DNA of 64,000 nt from Gnetum montanum (Eukaryota; Streptophyta; Gnetopsida; Gnetales; Gnetaceae): NCBI GenBank assembly GCA_015680685.1, contig MNCI01004849.1, forward strand, positions 529,488 to 593,487, written 5' to 3'. The position numbers and the translations under genes were made by a program. Positions 12,701 through 22,616 of the stretch are shown here, piece after piece. How positions within the stretch are numbered: the stretch's first letter is position 1; each line of letters starts with the position of its first letter. The notes beneath the pieces were generated by a model. That model did no database searches. It worked only from the letters and a program-made list of their open reading frames with translations, and was not told where the DNA came from.

Positions 12701-13330
12701 TTCCCTAAGACCTGAACGTCATGATTCATCAGGATATCAAAGCTGACCCAAACTCTATCAATTTGGGAAAGAACTTGATCCCATCCCTGATGCTTGTTAC
12801 TCCAAGTGAATAGGCAATTTTTTATCTCCATGTCCACAAGACCATTGGTGTGCAGAGACTGTATGAATAGACAGCCTCCATTAGGTTCAGTAACTCCCCA
12901 CCGGATTTCTCCTAGGCATGTAATTGTTGGTTGGAATCCCCAATAGGATCCATTTTCATCTATTTGGGATCATTGAAGATATCTGCTTGAGCTTGGCTAG
13001 CCGCTCCTCCCAACATTGAACACCATAAAAGTTGGTAAGCTAGAAACCTGACGAAACCAACCAAATGGAGATGCTCCATGCAGAGGAATCCACAAAATCG
13101 ACGGCTAGCTTGGAAAGGACCGCTAGACCCCTAGCCCTGCCATGACTAGGGACAAACTACGTCTACCACCCATCCCACTGCAGCACTTGCAATTCTTTGT
13201 ATTGCAACTTTTTCTCTTGCAAACAAACAACGTTGCAGTCTTCCTTGTGCACAATATCCTTCAAGGTATTTCTTTTATAGGATGCACCTTAACCTCTATA
13301 GTTCCAAGATATGATTTTCATGGTCTACCA
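9790..13330 (-). pseudogene. L1-1 ORF2: endonuclease-reverse transcriptase
   Basis: From 5' on the minus strand: the apurinic-type endonuclease tail at 12592-12837 (CLFTWSNKHQGWDQVLSQID, then a decayed SDH motif read as LNHRSL). The longest intact frame, 231 codons, spans 11305-12000 and covers the RT palm: KVVLIPKMANPTNPSRLRPI, FIKGCFLQEQVI, LKLDITKAYDSISW, RQGLRQGDPMSPYLFIMAID. The catalytic box reads HYVDKTILF where the family has (F/Y)xDD, so the second Asp is lost. A zf-RVT finger at 10325-10519 (ACPHCTRELEMLNHFIW) and a C-terminal extension to about 9790 follow. Stops and shifts elsewhere. Confidence 0.85.
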
Positions 13331-13365
13331 GTAGACCATTTTTTGTAGACCACTTTCAAGCTTGT

Positions 13366-14769
13366 CTAAATACCCAAATTGATTTCTAGTTGTGTCTTCT
13401 TATTACGAGCAAGCGGTGTCGGCAGCCTATTGATTTTTCTAGAGTTCAACGAGACTAGGAACTTGCTAGGAGACTTCACTACCACTCTTGGAACCTCTCC
13501 CATATGCAACATTGAGGAACCGTGCACCACAAATTCCCAATTCCCAAGTGGGGGCAGATCCTCCCCTCTCATTTGGGTTTGAGATAGGAGAGTCAGGGTC
13601 CCGATCCACCATTCCCTCGAGGGGGCCACCCCTCGGCCCCCTCTATCCAATAGTGGCATTAGTCTTCAGGGTGGTGGAGGGGCCGACCCTCAAACCCCCA
13701 TGACCAAAAGGACCACTAGTCTCCCTGGGCCCAAAAATGGGGTGACCTTGATGCCCAACCAACGTTCACCTGGACGCCTTGTTTTGCCTAGGCTCACTAG
13801 CTCTTGCCCTAACCCTGCAAGCTGCAACCTGATGATTGGCTATCCCACAAATCATATAATGGGGCATAGTTGTTGACTGAGCCATAGGAGGCTTGTCGAA
13901 CAAAAGATTCTTGTATTTTACATTGACTTTTTTGGCCCCAAATGGAAGATCCAAGACCACTTCATTAACGAGGTCCTTGGATGATAGTGACCTCCAAACA
14001 TAGAACCTGGCAAACCCCATACGCTCCATAGTGTTAGTAAACTTATCGAAGGTGATGAACTCCCCAAAGAAAGTTGCCAGGGATTTCAGGAAATCCTTTG
14101 TCCATAGTTCCCATGGGATGCCTGAAACTCGGATCCATACTAGCACCTAGGAGAAAAGGTCAAAGGCCCTATGTGCACACAAGTGCCAAGGCACTAGGGT
14201 GAGGCCCCTTGCACCTAAAAACCACAGCCCCCCAGTAGCAACCTGTCCTGATCTTCTGCCGAACTGAAAGTAAAGAGCAGTAGGTTGTTCCACAAGTTGT
14301 GAATCCCAACATCCCCTAGGCCCCACGTCATCACCATCCATTTCTTTATTAACTCCATCTTTAGTCTCATGCCTATGGACACAAACTTTCCTATTAGGCT
14401 AAGCTCCATGGTTTGTAAGCCCTCGCTTGACATGTGTAGCACATGCAATTGCAAATACCCTTCCTTTCAGGAGCACATGTTGATGTTGTCGACGCTCGCT
14501 CTCCACCTAGCCATTGCATGAACCCTTGTTGCACCCTCTTCAATTGATTGCCTACCCATACTCCCATCAGCATCCCCTAAGCTTGACCTATTGTCATCTC
14601 CCCTCTTGGACCACCCCCTGCACTTCCCCCCCACCCTTCCACTATGGTCTTTGCCACTTGTCTCGTTGCTAGCACCTTGCCCTTCACCAGTATGGTTGTT
14701 GCCATCGGTTGCCTGTCCCTCTCCCGTGCCCACTCCTGCTCTAGCTCTTGCTCTTGGTCCAGCACCCAT
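13366..14769 (-). pseudogene. L1-1 ORF1: DUF4283 RNA-binding protein
   Basis: The ATG at 14769 begins a Gly/Arg/Ala-rich head (MGAGPRARARAG). The DUF4283 domain follows in two frames: SEGLQTMELSLIGKFVSI, FTFSSAEDQDRLLLGG, then LVWIRVSGIPWELWTKDFLK and MERMGFARFYVWRSL. A zinc knuckle, ICGIANHQVAAC, lacks its first Cys (Tyr in that place). Plant L1 ORF1 proteins bind their own RNA. Frameshifts divide this copy into three pieces. Confidence 0.75.
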
Positions 14770-14841
14770 TTCAAATTCCTCAAGTTTAAACTATTTTAGT
14801 TATGCCATTTTGGGTTTTTGCAACCAACGTAATCACCCACC

Positions 14842-14852
14842 CAAAGAGGAAG
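14842..14852 (+). repeat. Target-site duplication of L1-1, right copy
   Basis: CAAAGAGGAAG, identical to 8368-8378. Its downstream sequence resumes the AGCTT-rich host element, which confirms the insertion boundary. Confidence 0.75.
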
Positions 14853-15059
14853 TTTTATGAGTAGTAGAATTGCTTTTATAAAGAAAAGCTCATATCATTT
14901 GACACGTTAGATTTGAAAGGATGAGCTTTGTAAAGCCAAAAATTTAGCTTTATTAGAAATCACCATTCCGCTCTATAAGCCACGTAAGCTCATAGAGTTG
15001 GTGAGTTCATAGAACCAAAGATCAATACAAGTGAACTCACTTTTGGTTCTACCAGATTA

Positions 15060-15910
15060 GCTTGTAAAGTTGGTAAACTTGTAGAACCAAAAATTGGTTT
15101 TATAAGTGATCTCATTTTTAGTTTTACCATGTCAGCTAGCTATGATCTGACAAACATAAGTGTTTTAAAGAAAAGATTGGTTCTATGAAGAGCAAGTTCA
15201 TTTGAATCATTAGAAGCCACATCACTAGAAGCTTATTCCAAAAACTTAGAGCGTAGTTCGTATAACCAAAATCAAGCTCTAAATTGATTCTATGAACCGC
15301 ATCAGCTCCTACGATTAAGAGAGGTTTGTAGAACCAAAAAATGGTTCTACAAAGGAGTTCGAAATTGGTTCTATAAGCCGTCTCAACTCTTGATGTAAAA
15401 CAAGCTCATAGAACCAAAAGGACAGTTCTACCCAAAAGCACTTATTAGTCCTACGACCCACATTAGCTCAAGCTGTGTGTGAAAAACAAGGTTCAACTAA
15501 GGAAGATTTTAAGGGATTTGAGCCAAATATATATTACAAGAGGACCTAAAAGCCACATAAACAAAAGGTTCATAGAACCAAAAATTGATTCTACAAAAAG
15601 CTCATAGATCTGATTCCACGAAGAATAGTCAAAACTCAATAGAAGCCAATTACACAAAAGAAAGTAGCATAAAGCTCCACGTCACACAAGCTTAGTAGAA
15701 CCAAAAAATGGTTCTAAAATAAGTCTCTTGTTCAGTTCTACAAGCCATGTCATCCCAAAACAAGTAGAACTAAAACTTGGTTCTACAAATTGGCTTAAAT
15801 TCAGTTCTATGAGCCACATTAGCCTGTTATATGAGCAGAAGGAAAACTGAAAGCTTATATCATCTTCAAAGCTCATAAAACCAAAATATATGGTTCTACA
15901 AAATGATTCT
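15060..15910 (+). repeat. Array of GAACCAAAAATTGGTTC hairpin units
   Basis: At least seven inverted-repeat units, often followed by a lone half-unit. The strongest is at 15325-15353: arms TTTGTAGAACCA / TGGTTCTACAAA, 12 bp perfect, 5-nt loop. Others are near 15083-15099, 15414-15430, 15573-15593 (one mismatch), 15696-15716 (8-bp arms), 15762-15786 and 15876-15900. The units are separated by 70-150 bp of AGCTC/CATAGAACC-rich sequence, so this is a degenerate tandem family rather than chance. Confidence 0.65.
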
Positions 15911-16306
15911 ACTTGTGGCTCATAATGACGTGATCTCTTCGATACTTAGCAAAAGCGAAGTTAATAAAATTGAATTTACAAAAGCTGAACAAAGAAAACG
16001 CTAAGCTCTTCATATTAAAGCCTATCTGACATTAATAGTTCTAAGAAAGTAGCTCGTCAAATTTAAGAATATGCAAAGATTTAAGACATGTCTGTAGTTG
16101 ATTCCAGCAGCTTGTCCTCAAGCAAGTGAATCAAGATTATAGCTTTAAGTATTAATTGATAGAGCTGTGCTGAATTTGGAATCACAAAGCAAATAGAGCA
16201 CAGTTACAGAGTATAGCAAGAGCTACATTGGGAAGCTGAAACTTACTATTTTAAAGTGCAAAAATATTTTCAATTCAAGCTCTTCCACAAAATTTCAGCT
16301 TCGAAA

Positions 16307-16661
16307 ATGTCTCACAAGGAGAGAGAAGAGGCTTCACAGAAGTTCCAAGATATTGATACCTCAGCTTCTCTGATTACTTCAACATTTCAAATTAAGCATT
16401 TATCAACTTTGTCAATGGGTTGAAGTTGCGCTTTTGGAACTAGAGCAGGATGATAAAAAATTCTCTAGTTTTGATGAAGATCATCACTTAGTTGAGAAAA
16501 CAGAGCTCAAAAGCTTGGAAACAATGGAAGAATGACGTGAAGTTTATGAGAAAATGAACCTTCATAAGCTTGGATTTAAGGCTAGGGCTAATCTAATAAG
16601 AGATGTCATCAATTACCTGGTTGCAGATGTAATCTATGAAAAAAGCAAGCTTCGTTTCAAG
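16307..16661 (+). pseudogene. Decayed coding-like frame of unknown family
   Basis: An ATG at 16307 opens MSHKEREEASQKFQD... for about 38 codons to a TGA. The next frame is open from 16419 (VEVALLELEQDDKKFSSF...) to TGA at 16662, with one internal TGA at 16533-16535. Composition is protein-like: acidic/basic, then a hydrophobic stretch LIRDVINYLVADVIYEK. One frameshift and one in-frame stop would account for the break. No domain is recognised. Confidence 0.35.
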
Positions 16662-17402
16662 TGAAACACATTAACGGTTTATTAACATCAACATCAAGAA
16701 AGCATACGAGCTCTATGACATCATAGAGCTAGACATCAGCGAGGGAGAAGCTTAGTAGATTAATGAGGAAGTATTAAGTGGAAGATTTTTGGCAGCATCT
16801 GAACATAGGAAAAGTTGCCAAGCTTTGAACAGCACATCTTGCAAAAGCTTGGGGCTACCATACAGCCATCCCAAAGGCAACTAAGCTTAGGTTCTGTCGA
16901 TGAATTTTTATTTTAGTGCTTAATTTCTGTTCAGGTCAAGAGATTAATTTTATTGGTGATTATTATATTTTGGCTTGGGTAGCTTTGGAGAATGTTAGAA
17001 ATCTCTTTCTAGTTCAATATATGAATGATGTTTTGCAACAAAGCTTATTTGAGATCCATGAGCAGGGAATTCAGCTAAGTTTAAGCTCATTTGTTATGAT
17101 TGTTTATTAAATGAAATTCCAAAACTAGAGTGTTCCACCCCAATTTTTACAAGGTATAGCTTGCAACACAGAGCTCAACACAGAGTTCATCTTTAGCTCT
17201 AACCACACTGGATTTTCCCCTAGGATACTTGACAAAAGGAGTAGCTTGATTTTTCAAAGTAAAGGAGAAAAAAGAAAGAATCATTTTAAGTCAGAAGCTC
17301 CAAACTAAACCAGAAACTGACATAAGCGTCATTTTTCCTTACAAGGAAGATGATCTTCTAACTGGGGGACAAAAGTTAGTGATGACGCACCAAGACATGC
17401 CA

Positions 17403-18148
17403 GAAAAAATAACTGTATTAATTAAAGACATGGGGCTAGTGGCTGAGAGTAGAATAGCAAAATTGAAAGAATTTTTGGTACATAATGAACAAGAAATAAA
17501 TAGGATAAAAAAGCAATAAAGGATTCTGAAGATTTGAGTGAATAACTCAAGGCCACAATCACAATCAAAGAATCATTGGTGGAGAATAATGAACAAGCTA
17601 ACCAGCAATTAAAGAAAAAGCTGGCTACGAGGAGCTCAGAATTGGAAGAAGCCAAGAAAATAAGCACTTCAGATCATTCTTTCCTACTACAGCAAAACTT
17701 TTAGGAGCTAATTGCTGAGTTCAACTTCCAGACAAAATGGGTAAAAGAAACTCAAGCGGAAATTGAAGAGGCCAAAAGAAATCAAGCCATATTTGTAAAG
17801 ATCAACTAGAGAACTCAAGATTTAGTGAGAATAACAACTGAAATGAGAGAAAAACAGCCATTATTCAAAAGAGATTTTCTAGATAACACCATGATGACAG
17901 TTGCAAGGATAATGATTGAAATTAATCAAAACAAGCTAAAATTGGAGCAAGCTTGTTCTTTAGCAGAAGTAGCACTAAATAAGTTAACCAGTTCATTAAC
18001 TGAATTAGGAGCCAGTGAAGAGGAAGCAGATAAGATAATAATGGAGCTAGATCAATCAAAGCCAAATACACACCATCAAAGTTTTATGCAATTATGCCAA
18101 GATCTCGTAATAGTTACTGATAGAAGGCCAACATCATCATCATCCTAG
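17403..18148 (+). pseudogene. Decayed coiled-coil frame of unknown family
   Basis: A single plus-strand frame is largely open from about 17523 to 18129, broken only by a few TAA/TAG codons and shifted once near 17520. It encodes a Glu/Lys/Gln/Leu-rich helical protein (ESLVENNEQANQQLKKKLAT, WVKETQAEIEEAKRNQAIF, KLEQACSLAEVALNKLTSSL). The last intact part is 17825-18148. The final codons after 18132 (serines) are RTE tail, not original sequence; the RTE insertion truncates the frame. No homologue recognised. Confidence 0.4.
18123..18132 (+). repeat. Target-site duplication of RTE copy 1
   Basis: GAAGGCCAAC occurs here and at 19081-19090, directly flanking the RTE fragment. The sequence after the second copy continues the interrupted element. 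Confidence 0.7.
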
Positions 18149-19080
18149 GCTTGTCCCAACAAAATGGGGTTGGCTACATGAGTTCTTTTTCACCATTCAC
18201 CTCTATGAAGAGCTAGATCTTTGTTTATTTGTAGTTTTTTCTAATCATGTTTGATCGTTTCTTCCCATGTCTTCTTTGGTCTTCCTTTTGGTGGCTTTCC
18301 TAGAATAGTGATGTAGCAACCTTTGCTTATAGGCTCATTGTGAGATCTTCTTTGCACACGTCCAAACCATTAAGCCACCATTTTTGTAGCTTATCTAAAA
18401 TAGAAGCCACTCCAAGTCTTCATCTGATGTTTGTATTTTATAGTTTATTTCTTCTAGTAACATTCAATATCCATTGAAGCATACACATTTTTGATACATT
18501 GATTTGTTGTTCATGTCTCTTTTGTACTACTCAACATTCAACACCATATAAGATAGTAGGTCTAATTGTTGTTTTGTAAAATTTTCCCTTTAATTTTTTG
18601 GTATTCTTTTATCATATAGAATATCACTAGCTTATCTCCATTTTTGACCATTGTACCTCAATTCTATTTTTGATATCTTTATTAATTTCACCATCTAATT
18701 GGAGGATTGATCCTAGGTAGTGAAACTATTTGCAGTGAGGGACTTTTTTGCCTTGAATAGTCACTTCTATTTCACCACTATTTATGTTATTAAAATTGCG
18801 TTTCATATATTATGTCCTACTTCTACTAATTTTTAAGCCTTTTGATTCTAGAACATGTCTCTACTTCTCCTTTTTAGTAGCAATATTTTCTTGAGATGTA
18901 TCTACCAATAGAATATCATCTGCCAATAGCATACACCAAAGGACTTTATCTTGTATTTCCTTTGCTAATTCATCCATAATAACAACAAATAAGTACAAGC
19001 TAAGTGCAGACCCTTGGAAAATTAGCTGTTATTCCATAAAGCTATTCTAATTTTAGAGGTATCTCCTTCATACATGTCTT
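18133..19080 (-). mobile_element. RTE-type LINE, 5'-truncated, copy 1
   Basis: In minus orientation the 3' end is the ATC-repeat tail followed by TGTCCCAACAAAATGGGGTTGG on plus, the characteristic end of plant RTE elements. The minus-strand translation of 18890-19030 gives QGSALSLYLFVVIMDELAKE and VLWCMLLADDILLVD, an RTE reverse transcriptase with its catalytic ADD motif. The 5' end is truncated just upstream of this motif, at the target duplication. Not capable of movement. Confidence 0.85.
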
Positions 19081-19398
19081 GAAGGCCAACAAATTCAAAA
19101 AATTAAAACAGCTTTTGAGATAGTTTAGCAACTGTCCAATGGTCTTGAGATGTATCCACCAACACAATATCGTCTACCAATAGCATACACCAAGGGATTT
19201 TATCTTGTATTTTCTTTGTTAATTCATCCATAATAATAACAAATAATTATAGGCTAACTGCAGACCCTTGGAAAATTAGATGTTATTCCACAAAGCTATT
19301 CTAATTTTAGAGGTAGCTCGTTCATACATGTCTTGAAGGCCAACAAATTCAAAAAATTAAAGCAGCTTTTGAGATAGTTTAACAATTGTCCAATGGTT
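18891..19398 (+). repeat. 254-bp tandem duplication across the RTE 5' junction
   Basis: 18891-19144 is repeated as 19145-19398 with a period of 254 bp; TTGAGATGTA and TACATGTCTT both recur at that distance. The unit joins about 190 bp of RTE to 64 bp of flanking host element, so it arose after the RTE landed. Confidence 0.8.
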
Positions 19399-20030
19399 TA
19401 CAACTATACAAAGAAACCATAAGTTTAAGCTCTGATTTTTGTAACTATAACTGCTTAGAGCTACTATATAAAGCTCCAAGTGGGTAACTAGATTTGCACA
19501 TAGATGAGAATTTTGGAATAAGCTGGTTTCTTAAATCATGAAGATTTAGCTTATTTTTGTTATGCTCATTGAATGAGAGAGCTTTCATAAGTGTTAGTTC
19601 TTAACAAGTTTTAGCATAGAATTGCTTACATTCTAAATATAAGTTTGAGCTTTATGAATAACCATTTGATCTTAGGTTTTGGCTTTGTGTAGCACTACTT
19701 TCACAAAATATAGCTTTTGGGAAGTGTGTTAGTAGATAGCTTAAATTTCTAGAATGATGGGTTCTATAAAATTGTTTGTTTACTGTCATAGCTATGTAGG
19801 ATTTAGAACTCAACAATTAGGAAGCTACTTAAAATTAATAACCAAGAGCTAAGGAATAGCTAGAAGAGAAAGCTCATTGTTAGTAATTGCAAACAAGGAC
19901 ATACTTTTTAACACTCAATGGTAACTTAAGAATTTATAAACTAAGCCATAATTAGCTCATTAAAACTAGTAGAAGTTATTTGGAGGTATTTGTGCTTGGG
20001 TGGTGCCAAAGACTAGTAGTTGCTTGAAAC
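19399..20030 (+). repeat. Unidentified AGCTT-rich element, right part
   Basis: Same AGCTT/AGCTC-rich style as 14853-18132. Around 19470 the plus strand reads CTATATAAAGCTCC, which could be a TATA box, so this end might be a terminal repeat or promoter-bearing region. No matching copy at the left end was demonstrated. Confidence 0.35.
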
Positions 20031-20036
20031 AAGTAA

Positions 20037-20420
20037 TCAAATTGTTTTGGCCAAGGTCATTTCCCTACACCAACAAGCTCCTTTCGCTTGAAGGAGATGG
20101 TCTTGGAGCATTGGGAGATGCATCATGATAATATGTTCATCATAGCCCAACATGGTGTTGTTAGGGTAGGAATTGGGAGAGGGCCAGTCTGGAATGTCAA
20201 AGTGTGGACTAGGGTTAGTTTCAATGGGTCCCTTCTCTTGTAATCGATGACTACTACCATTGGTAGAACTTGTTACTTGGGGAGTAGCTACAAGTTCCAC
20301 TAATGGTAGTACCAAGTGGGTTCTTGGGGCAATAGACTTGCTAAATGCTTTGACTTGTGAGAAAGCGTGTACGTTCTTTCTACTAGACATTTCCTGGTAG
20401 TTTGGTGAAAGCAACTTCAT
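20037..20420 (-). CDS. Unrecognised 127-residue open frame
   Basis: ATG-initiated frame, MKLLSPNYQEMSSRKNV..., rich in Ser/Pro/His, with PHFDIPDWPSPNSYPNNTM near the middle and no membrane or catalytic motif. It lies beside decayed repeats and has no visible splice context. It may be a fragment of a transposon protein. The uninterrupted length is the only support, so it could be chance. Confidence 0.25.
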   Translation of the reverse strand: MKLLSPNYQEMSSRKNVHAFSQVKAFSKSIAPRTHLVLPLVELVATPQVTSSTNGSSHRLQEKGPIETNPSPHFDIPDWPSPNSYPNNTMLGYDEHIIMMHLPMLQDHLLQAKGACWCREMTLAKTI

Positions 20421-20776
20421 CCTTCAAGAAGTTCTCAGGCTTTGATGCCTCTTGCTCCGAGTCCAAAGAAATCGTTGTCATTTCTATTCATTGTTAAGCA
20501 TGCCATTCTATTCCACTTATGGCTTGTTTCTGTTGTCGTTGTAATTGTCATTATTCTTGATTGAATGATGCTTTTTAACATGTGGAATCACACATTTTTT
20601 ATTTCTGCTTATTGCCCCTTTTATGATATATATATATATATATATAGTACCAGCTATGCGTGAGCTTAATTATTTATGAACATTGTTTTTGTTTTGGTGT
20701 CAATATTGGATTATGCACTAATATTACTCCCCTTTATGTTTTTAATTTGTCTTTTACAACAGCCATAAATTAACTA

Positions 20777-21014
20777 TTCATCATCATTCTAGCATTGTCC
20801 CAATAATATGGGGTTGGTTACATGGATCTCTTTCATGATTCACCTCTATTAAGAGCTATATCTTTATCTATTTGCAATTTTTGCACATTAGTTTAATCAT
20901 TTCCCCCTAATTTTTTGAGTCTCTCTCTTAGTGAGTTTTCTAGAATTGTGATGTGACAACCTTTTCTCAGAGACTCATTGTTTGATCTTCTTTGAACAGG
21001 ACTAAACCATCTAA
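20777..21014 (-). mobile_element. RTE-type LINE tail, copy 2
   Basis: TCATCATCATTCTAGCATTG on plus, followed by TCCCAATAATATGGGGTTGG, repeats the terminal sequence of the RTE at 18133. About 240 bp are kept, without the reverse transcriptase core. It runs directly into the LTR-like repeat at 21050. Confidence 0.65.
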
Positions 21015-21039
21015 GTGTCAAAACCATCTAAGTGTCTTA

Positions 21040-22060
21040 TTGCTAGAGGTAAATTTGCTGGTATTGGTAAAGGCAATGAAGATCAATGTCTTATTGCTAG
21101 AGGTGGCTGCAAAAAATTGTGAACATATCGCTGGTCATCAATTGGAGCTTTACAAATCAATATTGTCTTATTGATTGCTATTGATTGGAGTGATACAAAT
21201 TAATGTAGTTATTTTGCTTATTGATTGACATTGATCTAAGTTGCTTCTAGCAATAGGTGTAAAGTTACTTTTTTAATTGATCGGACCTTATGAAATTCAA
21301 GGCTTCTTTGCTTGAAATCAGATTTGAATCTACATGAAATTTTGAGAGGATGCCAGATCTAATAACAATTGAATGGAAAGGCTTGTGATTCTAATTGGAT
21401 CTAATGAAAATGATGCAAATCAACTTAGGATCAAGTAAAGATGCAATAATGCAACTTTGAAACTTGAAATTCTTCATAGATCTGAAGTAAAGAATCAATC
21501 TAAAGTTTGTATCTGAAGTAAATGAATCAATCTAATGGAGCTTTGAACATAACTTGTTCAAAAGCTAAAGCAAATATGATTTTTAATGAAACATGAATGA
21601 GATTATGTGAAACTGATGAAATAAGAGATTATGAATGAGAGTGTGAGAGATCTTATGAGAAATGTGAAGAATTATGAGAAAACTAAGAGATTAAGAGAAG
21701 TCTGAAACTCCTTATGCTCATTGTCTTCAAACCCTTGATCAATGAGAAATGGACAATGCAAATGAAATATAAGTGTGGCTCACTATGAGGTATGAGGGGG
21801 CACCTCTATTTATAGTATCGCTTGGCCCAAATTTACCATTTTTGGCATGTTTTAGCATCACTATACATCTAATCCGCAATTTTCCATTTATGGAAACTTT
21901 TACAACCATAGGCCTAACTATGTGAGTGCAACATGGTAAACATAACATTAAGGATATGGAATCAGAGTACATGAAAATAGACATGACTAAGGAATGAGAG
22001 TACATGAAAATAGACATGACTAAGTCATGGAGTAGACATCCCATCCACACTACTATTCTA
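21040..22060 (-). repeat. LTR-like repeat, copy 1
   Basis: Aligns by eye in the same orientation with 39860-40860 over roughly 900 bp (for example TTATTGATTGCTAT...GATTGGAG, then ATCAATGAGAAATGGACAAT, then TATGAGGTATGAGGGGG). On the minus strand it carries ACTATAAATAGAGG (about 21808-21822), a good TATA box. It may be the 3' LTR of Copia-B or an independent copy. Two near-identical 27-bp segments at 21955-22025 (agagtacatgaaaatagacatgac) sit at its edge. Confidence 0.45.
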
Positions 22061-22584
22061 CAATCCCTCCATTAGGATGGAATGGGTGAACTATATTGCC
22101 TTTGTTTTTTGTCTTCATCTTGATAATTCCAGCTTTGTGAACATATAAGCTAATTGATGTTTTATCTCCAACTATGTGGGCTTTATGGTTCTTTTTTTGA
22201 TTTCATCTTTTATGAAATAATATTTTAGGCTAATATGCTTGGATTTCTTAGGGAGAACATGCTCAGAGAGATCAATGGTTGTTGTTGTAACGATTCAACT
22301 TTGATTTTTATCTTTAAGGTTTGTGGTAATGTGTGAGAGTCTACTTTGTTACAATGATGTGTGTGGATAACATTGATTTATAGAACTATCTATAATTTTA
22401 TGACGGTAGATTTAGAGTGTTGCTAATGTGTTTGTATTGATGATTAGTTGAATGACTAGTAATTCTTCTTTGTGATTGATTTTAAGTTATGCTAATGTAT
22501 GTTGTGTATTACTAGATGCAAAGTACTAAGAACGTAAGTGCCTTGAAATGATTTCTAAAACCGATTAGAATGTTTCTATGTGAG

Positions 22585-22585
<1 letters not shown>

Positions 22586-22616
<31 letters not shown>
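22586..22616. repeat. (GT)n(AT)n microsatellite
   Basis: About 7 GT units followed by 8 AT units, uninterrupted. Confidence 0.9.

Larger units (their letters stand above)
8379..14841 (-). mobile_element. L1-1: nearly full-length L1-type LINE
   Basis: About 6.46 kb in minus orientation, bounded by an 11-bp target duplication. The poly(A) tail (poly-T at 8380-8401 on plus) is followed inward by TTTTGTACAATCAGAAAATG, shared with L1-2. Order 5' to 3' on the minus strand: ORF1 (DUF4283-type RNA-binding protein with a zinc knuckle), ORF2 (endonuclease, reverse transcriptase, zf-RVT, C-terminal region), then an extra ORF3. Every ORF carries stops or frameshifts, so the copy is dead. It landed inside the hairpin-array element. 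Confidence 0.85.
14853..18132 (+). repeat. Unidentified AGCTT-rich element, middle part, with hairpin array and decayed ORFs
   Basis: Continuation of 7400-8378. The array of GAACCAA...TTGGTTC dyads spans about 15000-15910, and decayed coding-like stretches lie at 16307-16661 and 17403-18148. No LTR, polymerase, transposase or capsid domain was recognised. The style continues after the RTE insertion at 19399-20030. It could be a non-autonomous LTR element or captured gene sequence; I cannot tell which. Confidence 0.5.

Noticed and set aside
7835-15910. CRISPR array
   Set aside because: The hairpin units vary in spacing and sequence, have no uniform spacers, and this is plant nuclear DNA.
22586-22616. 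Replication origin or promoter at the AT run
   Set aside because: It is a simple GT/AT microsatellite with no supporting context.
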